Shown: positions 1 to 9,644, numbered from the stretch's first letter. The stretch is 64,000 nt of DNA from Mycobacterium terramassiliense (GCF_900157385.1 NZ_LT717701.1:1647772-1711771), one strand, 5' to 3'. The notes: generated by a model from the sequence alone, not told the origin. Numbers and translations are program-made.

Positions 1-934
1 GTTGCGGCTGATTCCGGCCAATGTGCTCGTCGACATCGCCTCGACGACTGTGTTCGGGGCCAAGTTCGTCCAGCTGATTCCCCCGGCCGATCCCTCGGTG
101 CAAAAGCTGCATGCGGGCCAGGTGCTCGACGCGAAAAGCGTGACGGTGGAAATCAACACGGTATTTCAGGAACTCACCTCGGTGCTGGCGAAGGTCGAGC
201 CGGAAAAGCTCAATGAGACGCTGGGCGCGCTCGCCTCGGCGCTCAACGGCCGCGGTCACCGGATCGGTCAGATGCTCTCGGATCTGGATTCGTTCCTGGC
301 CAAGCTGGATCCCGCTCTGGCGAACCTGGGCCATGACATCGCGACCTCTCGAAAGGCGTTCGGCGCCTACGCCGATGGCGCACAGGACCTGGTCGAGGTC
401 GCCGGCAATGCGACGAAGATCGGCCAGACGATCGTGGACCAACAGGCCAACCTCGATGCGCTGTTAATCAGCACGATCGGGCTGGCGGACATCGGAAACG
501 ACGTCGTGGGGGGCAACCGGCAGGCCTTGACCGATGTTGCCCAACTGCTTTTGCCGACAACCGATCTCGCCAACGAGTACCACGAAGCGCTGAATTGTGC
601 GATCGCCGGGACGCTGCCCATGGCGAAGAACCCGCCCCCGTCCGACCCGGGTGTCGTGGTGTCGGTCAGCTTCACACTGGGGCTCGAACGCTATCGGTAC
701 CCGGGTCACCTGCCGAAGGTCGGCGCCACGGGTGGTCCGCATTGCCAGGATCAACACCTGCCGGCCGTGCCGTACGAAACGGCTCCGCCGTTCCTGGTCA
801 CCGACGTGGGCGCCAACCCATGGCAGTACGGAAACCAGGGCATCCTGCTCAATTCCGACGGGCTCAAACAATTGCTCTACGGACCGATCGACGGGCCACC
901 GCGCAGCTCCGCTCAGATCGGTCAACCCGGATGA
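1..934 (+). CDS. mceA: Mce family protein MceA, 3' part (5' end outside window)
   Basis: C-terminal portion of an MceA subunit of an Mce lipid-import system; the gene starts upstream of the window, and the first full codon in frame is at position 2. The visible part starts at the end of the MlaD/Mce domain (motif FGAKFVQLIPP is typical of MceA), followed by a long helical region with heptad-like hydrophobic spacing that in this family builds the periplasmic tube. The stop overlaps the mceB start as ATGA, so the genes are translationally coupled. Substrates of Mce systems are lipids or sterols; which mce paralogue group this is cannot be told from the sequence alone. YrbE permeases would be expected upstream. 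Confidence 0.88.
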   Translation, partial: LRLIPANVLVDIASTTVFGAKFVQLIPPADPSVQKLHAGQVLDAKSVTVEINTVFQELTSVLAKVEPEKLNETLGALASALNGRGHRIGQMLSDLDSFLAKLDPALANLGHDIATSRKAFGAYADGAQDLVEVAGNATKIGQTIVDQQANLDALLISTIGLADIGNDVVGGNRQALTDVAQLLLPTTDLANEYHEALNCAIAGTLPMAKNPPPSDPGVVVSVSFTLGLERYRYPGHLPKVGATGGPHCQDQHLPAVPYETAPPFLVTDVGANPWQYGNQGILLNSDGLKQLLYGPIDGPPRSSAQIGQPG

Positions 935-1965
935 GTGGCGGGGCGCGCGCGACGGTCATCAAGTTCGGGGTTTTCGCCGTCGTGATGACCACGCTGACCG
1001 CGTTTCTCTTCTTCATCTTCGGCCAGTACCGCACCGGGGCGACCAACGACTACTCCGCGATCTTCTCCGACGTCTCGCGCCTCAAGGTCGGCGACTCCGT
1101 GCGCGCGGCCGGTATCCGGGTCGGCACCGTCAACGGCGTCGAACTACGCACGGACAAGACCGTTTTGGTGACGTTCGACGCCGATCGCGGAGTCGCCCTC
1201 ACCGCCGGCACGAAGGCCGCGGTTCGCTATCTCAACCTGGTCGGCGATCGCTACCTCGAGCTCGTCGACGGGGCCGGGTCCACCAGGCCACTGCCGGCGG
1301 GAGCACAGATTCCACTCGACCGCACCGCGCCCGCCCTCGACCTCGATCTACTCCTCGGCGGCCTGAAACCCGTTGTGCAGGGCCTTAATCCCCAGGACGT
1401 CAACGCGCTCACCTCATCGCTGGTGCGGGTCTTCCAGGGCGAGGGCGACACCCTGGACTCCGTATTCTCCAAGACGTCGTCGTTCTCGAACGCTATGGCC
1501 GACAACAACCGGACGGTCCAGCAACTCATCGACAACATGCACGCGGTGCTTGCCACGCTCGTCAAGGACGGCGACAAGTTCTCCGGCGCGATCGACCGGC
1601 TCGAGCGGTTGACCACCGACCTCGCCCAAGACCGCGACACGATCGGCGCCGCGATCGACTCGCTGGACAGCGGGACCGCGTCGATCGCCGACCTGCTCAG
1701 GAAAGCCCGGCCGCCGCTGGCCGGTACCGTGCAGCAGTTGGGTCGCCTGGCGCCGCTGCTCGATCAGGGCAAGGACCAAATCGACGTGGCGCTGCAGAAG
1801 GCCCCGGACAACTATCGCAAACTCGTCCGCCTCGGCGCATACGGCAGCTTCATCCAGTTCTACATCTGCGGCATGACCGTCAGGGTCTCCGACCTGCAGG
1901 GCCGGACCGCGGTGTTCCCCTGGCTCAGGCAGGTCGGCGGGAGGTGCGGGGAGCCCGATGCGTAA
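931..1965 (+). CDS. mceB: Mce family protein MceB
   Basis: 344-residue MceB-type subunit. A single N-terminal membrane anchor (about residues 10-32) is followed by the Mce/MlaD beta domain (about 38-115, with the GIRVGTVNGVEL signature of the MlaD fold) and a long helical C-terminal region. The ATG at 931 overlaps the mceA stop, and the 3' end overlaps the next gene by 8 bp. It is expected to sit in the inner membrane with the bulk in the periplasm, as one of six subunits that form a lipid-conducting channel to a YrbE/MceG ABC transporter. A longer in-frame opening upstream is only antisense-free sequence inside mceA and is not used. Confidence 0.88.
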   Translation: MSGGARATVIKFGVFAVVMTTLTAFLFFIFGQYRTGATNDYSAIFSDVSRLKVGDSVRAAGIRVGTVNGVELRTDKTVLVTFDADRGVALTAGTKAAVRYLNLVGDRYLELVDGAGSTRPLPAGAQIPLDRTAPALDLDLLLGGLKPVVQGLNPQDVNALTSSLVRVFQGEGDTLDSVFSKTSSFSNAMADNNRTVQQLIDNMHAVLATLVKDGDKFSGAIDRLERLTTDLAQDRDTIGAAIDSLDSGTASIADLLRKARPPLAGTVQQLGRLAPLLDQGKDQIDVALQKAPDNYRKLVRLGAYGSFIQFYICGMTVRVSDLQGRTAVFPWLRQVGGRCGEPDA

Positions 1966-3040
1966 GTACCGCGGTGCCCACCTGATCCGGGCCGGCTTCA
2001 TCGGCATTGTCCTGATGATCCTCGTGATCGCAGTGGGTCTGCAGCCGCAGCAACTTGTTTCCCTGGCGACCGATGTCCGCTACCAGGCGCTGTTTGCCGA
2101 GGCGGGCGGGCTGGAGGTCGGCAACGACGTGACGACATCGGGCATCAAGGTCGGCACGGTCTCGGACATCGAGCTGTGCGACGGCAATGCCTTGGTCACG
2201 TTCACCGTGAAGGCAAAGGTCAGGCTCGGGTCGTACAGCACCGCACACATCAGGACGGGTTCGCTGCTGGGCCGGCGGGTGCTCACCCTCGATTCGACGG
2301 GCAGCGGGATGCTGCGCCCGTCCGACGTCATCCCGGTCACACGCACCTCATCGCCGTACACGCTGACGGAATCGGTCAGCGACCTCACGACCAATCTGGC
2401 GGGAACCGACACCGCGTCGCTGAACCAGTCGTTGGACACGCTGTCGGCCACGATCGACCGGGTCGCACCGCAATTGGGGCCGATGTTCGACGGCCTGACC
2501 CGCCTGTCAGAGTCGCTCAACGGCCGCAACAAGACGCTCGGCGAGGTCCTCAAGGACACCAGCACGCTCACCGGCATCCTGTCGGAACGCAGCCAACAGG
2601 TGAACAGGTTGATCCTCAACACCAATGACCTGCTCGACGTGCTGGCGCGGCGGCGCGAGGCGATCGTGGACCTGCTGGCGAACGTGTCGGCCGTCGCCAA
2701 GCAACTGTCCGGTCTGGTGCGCGACAACGAAAAAACGCTGACACCGATGCTGCAGAAGCTGAACGCGGTGACGGACGTCCTGGAGAAGAACCGCGACAAC
2801 ATCGCCAAAGCCCTGCCGGGCCTGGCCAAATACGAGGTCACCCAGGGCGAAGCGGTGTCCAGCGGGTTCTACTACCAGTCGTTCACCCCGAACGTGATGC
2901 CACCCCAGTTCATCCAGCCGTTCCTCGATTACGCGTTCGGGTTCCGCCGGGGTGACATCCCCGGCCAGCTACCGGACAACACCGGCCCGCGGGCGGAATT
3001 CCCGTTCCCGCGCAACGGGATTCCGCAGGGGCCGCACTGA
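1958..3040 (+). CDS. mceC: Mce family protein MceC
   Basis: 360-residue MceC-type subunit with an N-terminal hydrophobic anchor (about 12-32), an Mce/MlaD domain (about 38-115, GIKVGTVSDIEL) and a helical C-terminal part. The ATG at 1958 lies inside the end of mceB. The C-terminal tail turns proline- and glycine-rich (about residues 325-360), as is common for this subunit. Position, length and overlaps fit the third gene of an mceABCDEF operon. The stop TGA shares one base with the start of mceD. Confidence 0.87.
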   Translation: MRKYRGAHLIRAGFIGIVLMILVIAVGLQPQQLVSLATDVRYQALFAEAGGLEVGNDVTTSGIKVGTVSDIELCDGNALVTFTVKAKVRLGSYSTAHIRTGSLLGRRVLTLDSTGSGMLRPSDVIPVTRTSSPYTLTESVSDLTTNLAGTDTASLNQSLDTLSATIDRVAPQLGPMFDGLTRLSESLNGRNKTLGEVLKDTSTLTGILSERSQQVNRLILNTNDLLDVLARRREAIVDLLANVSAVAKQLSGLVRDNEKTLTPMLQKLNAVTDVLEKNRDNIAKALPGLAKYEVTQGEAVSSGFYYQSFTPNVMPPQFIQPFLDYAFGFRRGDIPGQLPDNTGPRAEFPFPRNGIPQGPH

Positions 3041-4437
3041 TGGCGCGGAACAGGCTGGTCGTGATCACGGCCCTGGCACTGGCCGCGCTGGGCGCCGGTG
3101 GCGCGAGCTTCGTCGCCTATCAAACGTTTTTGCGACCCAAGACGGTCACGGCCTACTTCACCGCCGCGACCGCGATCTACCCGGGCGACCGGGTGCGGGT
3201 CGCCGGCGTCAGGATCGGCGAGATCACAGCGATCCGACCGGAGGGCAACCTGGTCAAGGTCACGCTGCATGTCGACCGCGACGTGCGCATCCCCGCCGAC
3301 GCCAGGGCGGTGATCGTCGCCCAGAACCTGGTCGCCGCGCGCTATATCCAGCTGGCGCCGACCTACCGGGGCGGGCCGACGATGCCCGACGCGGCGGTGC
3401 TGCCGGTGGAACGCACCGCGGTACCCGTCGAATGGGATGAGGTGAAGGCCCAATTGACGCGGCTGGCCACGGATTTGGGACCCAACAGTCGGGTGTCGAC
3501 GCCGTCGGTCGCGCGGTTCATCGACAGCGCCGCCAACGCGTTGAGCGGCAACGGCGAGAAGTTGCGCCAGACCCTGGCGCAGCTGTCCGGGGTGGGCCGG
3601 ATCCTGGCCAGCGGCAGCGGCAACATCGTCGACATCATCAACAATCTGCAGGTCTTCGTCACGGCGCTGCGCGACAGCAACCAGCAGGTGGTCCAGTTCG
3701 AAAACCGGCTCGCCACGCTCACCAGCGTGCTCGACGACGGCAGGTCGGAGCTGGACGCCGCGCTGACCGATCTGTCGAATGTGGTGGGCGACGTCCAACG
3801 GTTCGTGGCGGGCAGCCGCGACCAGGTCTCCGAACAGATTCAGCGGCTGGCCAACGTGACGCAGAACCTCGTTGACCATCGCACGGACCTGGAGAACCTC
3901 CTGCATGTGGCCCCAAACGCGTTCGCCAATTTCTACAACGCCTACAACCCCGACACCGGTGACACCATCGGATCGATTGTGCTCAACAACTTCTCGAATC
4001 CCGTGCAGTTCATCTGCGCACAGATCGGAGCGCTGGAAAACGCCACCTCGACCGAAACCGGCAAGCTGTGCGCCCAGTATCTCGGCCCGGCACTGCGAGC
4101 GATCAACTTCAACTACCCGCCGTTTCCGATGAGCATGGTCCTGATGAAGTCGGCCAACCCCGACAACATCGTCTATTCCGAGCCGCGCCTGGCACCGGGC
4201 GGCGAGGGCCCGGGGGCCGCGCCACCCGAGCTGCCGCCCGCGGTGTCCGCTTACACCGGGCTGCCGGGCGACACCCCGCCGGCCCCGCCGCCGCCACCAC
4301 TGGGACGCATACCCGGGGCGGCGCAACCCGAGCCGCCGCCAACGACGGCCACCGGCACCGCGACACAAGACCTGCCGGCGCGCGAACCCGCGAACGTGCA
4401 GGACATGCTGCTACCGGTGGGAGGGGCCCAGCCGTGA
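3040..4437 (+). CDS. mceD: Mce family protein MceD
   Basis: 465-residue MceD-type subunit. N-terminal anchor (about 7-27), Mce/MlaD domain (about 32-112, GVRIGEITAIRP), long helical region to about 310, then a proline-rich tail (about 385-450) rich in PPAPPPPP-type stretches. Such a tail is usual in MceD and probably extends towards the outer layers of the envelope. The start overlaps the mceC stop by one base and the stop overlaps the GTG start of mceE (GTGA). Confidence 0.87.
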   Translation: MARNRLVVITALALAALGAGGASFVAYQTFLRPKTVTAYFTAATAIYPGDRVRVAGVRIGEITAIRPEGNLVKVTLHVDRDVRIPADARAVIVAQNLVAARYIQLAPTYRGGPTMPDAAVLPVERTAVPVEWDEVKAQLTRLATDLGPNSRVSTPSVARFIDSAANALSGNGEKLRQTLAQLSGVGRILASGSGNIVDIINNLQVFVTALRDSNQQVVQFENRLATLTSVLDDGRSELDAALTDLSNVVGDVQRFVAGSRDQVSEQIQRLANVTQNLVDHRTDLENLLHVAPNAFANFYNAYNPDTGDTIGSIVLNNFSNPVQFICAQIGALENATSTETGKLCAQYLGPALRAINFNYPPFPMSMVLMKSANPDNIVYSEPRLAPGGEGPGAAPPELPPAVSAYTGLPGDTPPAPPPPPLGRIPGAAQPEPPPTTATGTATQDLPAREPANVQDMLLPVGGAQP

Positions 4438-5669
4438 GCCGATTGCCCCACCTGCGCCGGGCGCTCGTCGTCGGCGCCGCCGTGCTGTCGACCGCGACCG
4501 GATGCGCGTTCCAGGGCCTGAACTCGCTGCCGCTGCCCGGCACGGTGGGGCGGGGGCCGGGTGCGGCCATTTACCACGTCGAGTTGGCGAATGTAAGTAC
4601 GCTCGAGGCGAATTCGCCGGTGCTGCTCAACGATGTGGTCGTCGGCAGCATCGATCGCCTGACCTTCCGCGACTGGCACGCCGACGTCGACATCTCGGTG
4701 AAACCCTCCGTCGTCGTGCCCGCCAACGCGGTGGCCCGCGTCGGGCAGACCAGCTTGCTGGGATCGATGCATCTCGAGCTGAACCCGCCGCCGGGCGAGG
4801 CCGCGAACGGCCGGCTGCAACCGGGGGCCACCATCCCGCTCAACAGGTCCGGGACCTACCCGTCGACCGAGCAGACGCTCTCGTCGTTGTCGGTGGTGGT
4901 CAACGCCGGGGGGTTGGGGCAGATCGGCGACATCATCCACAATTTCGGTGCCGCCATGGCCGGGCACGAGGACCAGATCCGCGACTTGCTGAACCGGCTC
5001 AATGACTTCGTGGGCACGCTGGATACGCAGCGCGACAACCTCATTGGCTTCATCCAGGAGCTGAACCACCTCACCGACACGTTAGCCGGACAACGCGACG
5101 TGATCACTCGAGCGCTGCACAAGATACCGCCGGCGTTGGACGTGCTGATCCGGGAGCGGCCGCGCATCACCACCGCGTTGGACAAGTTGCGGTTCTTCAG
5201 CGACACCGCGAACCGGCTCGTCAACGACACCCGCGATGACCTGGTGCACAACCTGAAGGACCTGGAACCGACGATCAAGGCGCTGGCCGACATCGGTCCC
5301 GACCTGGATACCGCGCTGGCCTGGGCGACGACCTTCCCGTATGGCCAGAATCTGATCGACCGGGGCGTCCGGGGTGACTACATGAACATGTTCCTGGTCG
5401 CCGACCTCACCCTGCCCCGGGTCAAGCGGACGTTGCTGCTCGGCACCCGGTGGGGTCAGGTCGGCGCGAAACTGGTTCCGGCACCGGGAGAACCGGAATA
5501 TTTGAATTTCACCTACGACCCGCTCGACGCGGGTAAGCCACCCCGGCCGCAGGGCGTTCCTGCGCCGGTGGCGCCCAGCGCGGGCGGGACGGAAGCCGGT
5601 CCAACGCCGGCGACTCCCGTCGTCCCGCTGCCCACCGATTTCCCGCCGCAAGACCAGGCCGGCGGCTGA
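4434..5669 (+). CDS. mceE: Mce family lipoprotein MceE
   Basis: 411-residue MceE-type subunit, the lipoprotein member (LprK-like) of Mce systems. Start chosen at GTG 4434, which overlaps the mceD stop. The N-terminus has basic residues, a hydrophobic stretch and a lipobox-like TATGC with the cysteine near residue 23, so acylation is expected. The Mce/MlaD domain follows (about 40-120, LLNDVVVGSIDRL), then a helical region and a proline-rich C-terminus. The lipobox has Ala at -3 rather than Leu, so lipidation is likely but not certain. Confidence 0.86.
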   Translation: MSRLPHLRRALVVGAAVLSTATGCAFQGLNSLPLPGTVGRGPGAAIYHVELANVSTLEANSPVLLNDVVVGSIDRLTFRDWHADVDISVKPSVVVPANAVARVGQTSLLGSMHLELNPPPGEAANGRLQPGATIPLNRSGTYPSTEQTLSSLSVVVNAGGLGQIGDIIHNFGAAMAGHEDQIRDLLNRLNDFVGTLDTQRDNLIGFIQELNHLTDTLAGQRDVITRALHKIPPALDVLIRERPRITTALDKLRFFSDTANRLVNDTRDDLVHNLKDLEPTIKALADIGPDLDTALAWATTFPYGQNLIDRGVRGDYMNMFLVADLTLPRVKRTLLLGTRWGQVGAKLVPAPGEPEYLNFTYDPLDAGKPPRPQGVPAPVAPSAGGTEAGPTPATPVVPLPTDFPPQDQAGG

Positions 5670-7186
5670 TGCTGACGCGGCTGGTCAAGATCCAACTGGC
5701 GATCTTCACGATCGTGTCGGTCGCCGGCGTCCTTGCCATGGCCGTGGTCTACATCCAGGCGCCGACCTTGCTGGGCATCGACCACATCACCGTGCGCCTC
5801 GAATTGCCCTCCGGCGGAGGGATATACCGGTTCGCCAACGTGACCTACCGTGGCGTGCAGGTGGGCAAGGTGACCGCGGTCGACTTGAAACCCGACGGGG
5901 TGCAGGCGACGCTGTCGCTCGACGCGTCGGTGCGGATTCCCGCCGACCTGCACGCCGAGGTGCGCAGCGTGTCGGCGGTGGGCGAGCAGTATGTGGACCT
6001 GCGGCCGAAAAACAATGCCGGCCCCTACCTGCGCGATGGATCGGTCATCCCCGTCGATCGCACCACGATTCCCCAGCCGGTGGGGCCGATGCTGGACAGG
6101 GTCAGTGCGCTGATCAACAGCATCCCCAAAGGGAAAATGAGCGCTTTGCTCGACGAGTCCTTCAAGGGGCTCAACGGGGCGGGCTACGATCTGGGCTCGC
6201 TGCTTGACTCCTCGGCTCAATTCACCCGGGACGTGTCGCCCGTCTCCGATCAGACCCGGACGCTCATCGATGACGCTGTGCCGCTGCTGGATTCACAAGC
6301 CGAAACGACGGGCGCCATCCGAACCTGGGCGCACAGCCTGGCGGACGTGACCCACACGCTGGCGACCGACGACGGCCAGTTGCGCACGCTGATGAAAACC
6401 GGACCGGGCGCCGTCAATGAGGTCTCTCGCCTGCTCGACCAGATAAAGCCCACGCTGCCAGTCTTATTGGCGAACCTCACCACGGTGGGCCAAATCCTGG
6501 TGACCTACAACCCGTCGGTCCGGCAATTGTTGGTGTTGCTGCCGCCGGTGATCGCGTCGCTGCAGGCGTCGGGTTTGTCGAAGAACAACCCGACCGGGAT
6601 GGCGATGGGCGAGTTTGCGATCAGCATCGGCGACCCGCCGCCGTGCACGGTTGGGTTTTTGCCGCCCTCGTCGTGGCGTTCCCCCGCCGACACCACCACG
6701 ATCGACACACCGGACGGGTTGTACTGCAAACTTCCCCAGGACTCCCCGATCGCGGTCCGCGGTGCCCGCAACTATCCCTGCATGGACAAACCCGGTAAAC
6801 GTGCACCGACGGTGCAGATCTGCGACAGCGACAAGCCCTACGAACCGCTGGCCATGCGCCAACATGCGCTCGGTCCCTATCCGCTGGATCCGAACCTGAT
6901 CGCGCAGGGCATCCCGCCCGATGACCGGGCCACGTTCGGCGATCACACGTACGGCCCGGTGGGCGGGACCGCATTGCCCCCGGGCGCTGCGCCGTCGGGA
7001 ACGCCGCCCGATGCCGCGCCGAGTTCGTTGACGACCGACGGCCCGGCGGCCAATCCCTCTGTCGCCGTGGCCAGATACGACCCCCGGACCGGCAAGTACA
7101 TGGCGGCCGGGGGCCGATTGTTTCAGCAATCCAACCTGGTTGCCGCCGCGGCGCCGAAGTCGTGGCAGGACATGCTGCCCAGGTAG
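5669..7186 (+). CDS. mceF: Mce family protein MceF
   Basis: 505-residue MceF-type subunit closing the operon. N-terminal anchor (about 5-27), Mce/MlaD domain (about 33-115, TYRGVQVGKVTAV), a long helical region, and a large C-terminal part with paired cysteines (about 330-400) and a low-complexity Pro/Ala tail ending in a conserved-looking SWQDMLPR. The ATG at 5669 shares a base with the mceE stop. It converges on pth with only 18 bp between the stops, so transcripts meet there; I see no strong hairpin in that gap. Confidence 0.87.
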   Translation: MLTRLVKIQLAIFTIVSVAGVLAMAVVYIQAPTLLGIDHITVRLELPSGGGIYRFANVTYRGVQVGKVTAVDLKPDGVQATLSLDASVRIPADLHAEVRSVSAVGEQYVDLRPKNNAGPYLRDGSVIPVDRTTIPQPVGPMLDRVSALINSIPKGKMSALLDESFKGLNGAGYDLGSLLDSSAQFTRDVSPVSDQTRTLIDDAVPLLDSQAETTGAIRTWAHSLADVTHTLATDDGQLRTLMKTGPGAVNEVSRLLDQIKPTLPVLLANLTTVGQILVTYNPSVRQLLVLLPPVIASLQASGLSKNNPTGMAMGEFAISIGDPPPCTVGFLPPSSWRSPADTTTIDTPDGLYCKLPQDSPIAVRGARNYPCMDKPGKRAPTVQICDSDKPYEPLAMRQHALGPYPLDPNLIAQGIPPDDRATFGDHTYGPVGGTALPPGAAPSGTPPDAAPSSLTTDGPAANPSVAVARYDPRTGKYMAAGGRLFQQSNLVAAAAPKSWQDMLPR

Positions 7187-7204
7187 GCGCTCGGGGTGAT
7201 CCGC

Positions 7205-7780
7205 CTACCAGGCGTGGACGCGGTTCTGCGCCGGCTCCAGCCCCAACTCGATGAGCAACTCGGTGGCGTCGGCGGCCTGCTCGCAGATCGTCGGGACCTC
7301 GCCACGCTCAGTGGCGGTGAAGTTCTCCAGCACGAACGCGGCCGGGTCTTTGCGTCCGGGCGGACGGCCGATGCCGATGCGCACGCGCTGAAACTCCTTG
7401 GTGCCCAGCGCCGCCGCCACCGAGCGCAGCCCGTTGTGGCCGCCCTCGCCGCCGCCGATCTTGAGCCGGATACTGCCGAACTCCAGGTCGAGGTCGTCGT
7501 GGATGACGATGATGTCGGCCGGGGCGACCGAGTAGAACTTCGCGAGCGGCCCGACCTGGCGGCCGGATTCGTTCATGAAACAGCGCGGCTTGGCCAACAA
7601 CACCGAGCGCCCGGCCAGCCGACCGCTTACGACTTCGGCACCGGATCGCTTGTGCGCCTTGAACTTTGCGCCCAACCGCGCCGCGAGCAGGTCGGCCACC
7701 ATGAACCCGAGGTTGTGCCGGGTGCGTGCGTAATTGTCTCCGGGATTGCCCAGGCCGACCACCAGAAGCGGTTCGGCCAC
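7205..7780 (-). CDS. pth: peptidyl-tRNA hydrolase
   Basis: 191 residues, the normal size for Pth. It hydrolyses the ester bond of peptidyl-tRNAs released by stalled ribosomes and recycles tRNA in the cytoplasm. Visible signatures are the N-terminal VGLGNPGDNY loop, the catalytic His in TRHNLGF, the Asn in CFMNESG, and HDDLDLEFG. It sits 12 bp downstream of rplY on the same strand, the usual mycobacterial order, so both are probably co-transcribed. Confidence 0.97.
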   Translation of the reverse strand: MAEPLLVVGLGNPGDNYARTRHNLGFMVADLLAARLGAKFKAHKRSGAEVVSGRLAGRSVLLAKPRCFMNESGRQVGPLAKFYSVAPADIIVIHDDLDLEFGSIRLKIGGGEGGHNGLRSVAAALGTKEFQRVRIGIGRPPGRKDPAAFVLENFTATERGEVPTICEQAADATELLIELGLEPAQNRVHAW

Positions 7781-7792
7781 GTCGTGAACCGC

Positions 7793-8455
7793 CTACTCGG
7801 ACTCTTCGCCGGAGGCCTCGGCTTCGCCGCCCTCTTCGGCCTCGGGAGCCGCGGCTTCGCCCTCGGGGGCCTCGCCGGCGCCCTCTTCCGCGAGGTCCGC
7901 GGCGGTCGGCGCATTCACCACGTTGACGACCAGCAGGTCGGGGTCGGAAACCAGGCTGACGCCCGTCGGCAGCGTGATCTGCCCGGCGGAGAACTGGGTG
8001 CCCGGAGGGGCGTCCTGGACGGACACGGTCAGCTGCTCGGGAATCGACATGGCCTCGGCCTCGATCTCGATCGTGTTGGTCTCCTGGGTGACCAGTGTGT
8101 CCGGGCCGGCCTCGCCCTCGACGACGACGTTGACCTCCACGTGCACCTTTTCGCCGCGGCGCACGACCACCAGGTCGGCGTGCTGAATGGTGCGGCGGAT
8201 CGGGTGGATGTCGAGCGCCTTGGTCAGCGCCAGCTGCTCCTTGCCGGCGATGTCGAGGGTCAGCACCGCGTTGGTGCCCGAGTGCCGCAGCACCGCTGCG
8301 TAGTCGTGGCCGGGCAGTTCCAGGTGCTGGGGCTCGGCGCCGTGACCGTAGAGGACTGCGGGAATCATGCCGTCGCGGCGGGCCCGGCGGGACGCGCCCT
8401 TGCCGGTCTTGGTACGCACCGTCGCTGCGAGTTGGTTGACTGCTGACTTGGCCAT
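7793..8455 (-). CDS. rplY: 50S ribosomal protein bL25 (general stress protein Ctc)
   Basis: 220 residues. N-terminal bL25 domain (about 7-95) that binds 5S rRNA, then the TL5/Ctc C-terminal beta domain (to about 185) and an acidic Glu/Ala-rich tail. I chose the ATG at 8455, giving MAKSAVNQL, because an AGGAG ribosome-binding site lies about 8 bases ahead and homologues start here. The open frame runs about 80 bases further upstream, but that extension has no bL25-like sequence. It precedes pth. Confidence 0.95.
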   Translation of the reverse strand: MAKSAVNQLAATVRTKTGKGASRRARRDGMIPAVLYGHGAEPQHLELPGHDYAAVLRHSGTNAVLTLDIAGKEQLALTKALDIHPIRRTIQHADLVVVRRGEKVHVEVNVVVEGEAGPDTLVTQETNTIEIEAEAMSIPEQLTVSVQDAPPGTQFSAGQITLPTGVSLVSDPDLLVVNVVNAPTAADLAEEGAGEAPEGEAAAPEAEEGGEAEASGEESE

Positions 8456-8693
8456 CGTGTCGCTCCTGTTGCTCACTCGTTCGGGCACGGCCAGGTCGCG
8501 ACAATCAAGTCGGTCTCCGTCGATAACGGTGTGCAAGCACCCTCGCCGTGACGCCCGGCCAGGTTAGCGCATGTGCACCTCAGAGCGGAAATTGAACGAG
8601 TGTGCGCTCAGGGCTTTCGGTGTGCGGCCAGGGCGCATATTCGACGCGATTTCCGCCCAGGGCGCACAGTCGAAGCCCGCTGCGCACACGCGG
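8456..8693. other. intergenic region between SDR and rplY
   Basis: No gene is supported here. It holds the rplY leader with AGGAG near its start and, towards the SDR stop, several loose repeats built on CAGGGCGCA and GTGTGCG words (about 8600-8690). These may act as a weak terminator for the SDR gene, but no clean stem was found. Confidence 0.5.
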
Positions 8694-9563
8694 CTACAGC
8701 GGAAATTCGGTGCCCGTGAGCTGCTCAGACAGCTCCCACAGCGCGGCGGCCGTGGCCTCGTCCTTCGCCCGGCGGCTGCGCCCGACCGGTTGCGTGCGGC
8801 CGAGGTAGCCGAAGCGCGGACCGACGAACGTGTCGCCCGGCAGGTCCTGCGACGCCGCGTAGAGGGTCTGCCGGGCGCCGAAATCGGCGTCGGTGGCCAC
8901 CACCCGCGTGGCGGCCGACATCAGCGCGTCGCCCAGCTTGCGGCCGGAGGCGCCCTGCAAATTGGTGTGCGAGTAGCCGGGGTGGACGGCCAGCGCCCGC
9001 AGCGGCGAGCCGACCGATTCGAGCCGGCGCTGCAGCTCGCTGGTGAACAGCAGGTTGGCGAGCTTCGATTGGCTGTAGGCCAGCCAGGGGGAGTAGCGCC
9101 GGTTCTTCCAGTTCAGGTCGTCGAAGTCGATGCGGCCCGGCCAGTGCGCCATCGACGACACCGTGACCACGCGGTCGGTGAGCTTGGGCAACAAAAGATT
9201 GGTGAGCGCGAAATGACCCAGATGGTTGGTACCGATCTGGCTCTCGAAGCCGTCGGCGGTGAGCGCGTAGGGCGCGGCCATGATGCCGGCGTTGTTGATC
9301 AGCACGTCGGCCCCGTCCGCCCCCTCGGCGAACTGGCGCACCGACGCCAGGTCCTGCAGGTCGAGTGGGCGCACCGCTATGTCCCCGGTCATCTGCCGCG
9401 CGGCGGCCTCGCCCTTGCCCGTGTTCCGGACGGCCATGATGATCTTGGCGCCCCGCCCGGCCAGCTCGCGCGCCGTCACCGCGCCCAGCCCGCTGTTGGC
9501 GCCGGTGATGATCACGGTGCGCCCCGCGAACGACGGCAGGTCTGCGGCGGTCCAGTTGGCCAT
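8694..9563 (-). CDS. short-chain dehydrogenase/reductase
   Basis: 289-residue NAD(P)-dependent SDR. Rossmann motif TGANSGLGA (about 20-28), NNAGI (about 90), catalytic Ser in VSSMAHW and YSQSK (Tyr/Lys pair) are all present, so the enzyme looks active; the layout resembles retinol-dehydrogenase-like SDRs. Start chosen at ATG 9563 (MANWTAADLP); upstream codons to 9602 look unlike the family. Not part of the M. tuberculosis rplY-lpqT order I remember, so probably a lineage-specific insertion. Substrate unknown. Confidence 0.88.
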   Translation of the reverse strand: MANWTAADLPSFAGRTVIITGANSGLGAVTARELAGRGAKIIMAVRNTGKGEAAARQMTGDIAVRPLDLQDLASVRQFAEGADGADVLINNAGIMAAPYALTADGFESQIGTNHLGHFALTNLLLPKLTDRVVTVSSMAHWPGRIDFDDLNWKNRRYSPWLAYSQSKLANLLFTSELQRRLESVGSPLRALAVHPGYSHTNLQGASGRKLGDALMSAATRVVATDADFGARQTLYAASQDLPGDTFVGPRFGYLGRTQPVGRSRRAKDEATAAALWELSEQLTGTEFPL

Positions 9564-9595
9564 GGCTGAAGAGCTTAGTGAAAGCCTGCCGCGAG

Positions 9596-9644
9596 AGTGC
9601 AACTACCGACGGCGCCACTCGAGAAATGCGTAGCCAGTTGCACT
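9596..9644. terminator. inverted repeat downstream of lpqT
   Basis: AGTGCAACT at 9596-9604 is the exact reverse complement of AGTTGCACT at 9636-9644, separated by 31 bases. It lies just 3' of the lpqT stop and upstream of the SDR start on the same strand, so it could end the prs-arsC-lpqT transcript or be a remnant of a dispersed repeat. No T-run follows, as is usual in mycobacteria. Confidence 0.4.

Noticed and set aside
8600..8690. GTGTGCG/CAGGGCGCA words as a structured RNA or repeat family
   Set aside because: Arms do not pair cleanly, and spacing is irregular; kept only as a note in the intergenic entry.
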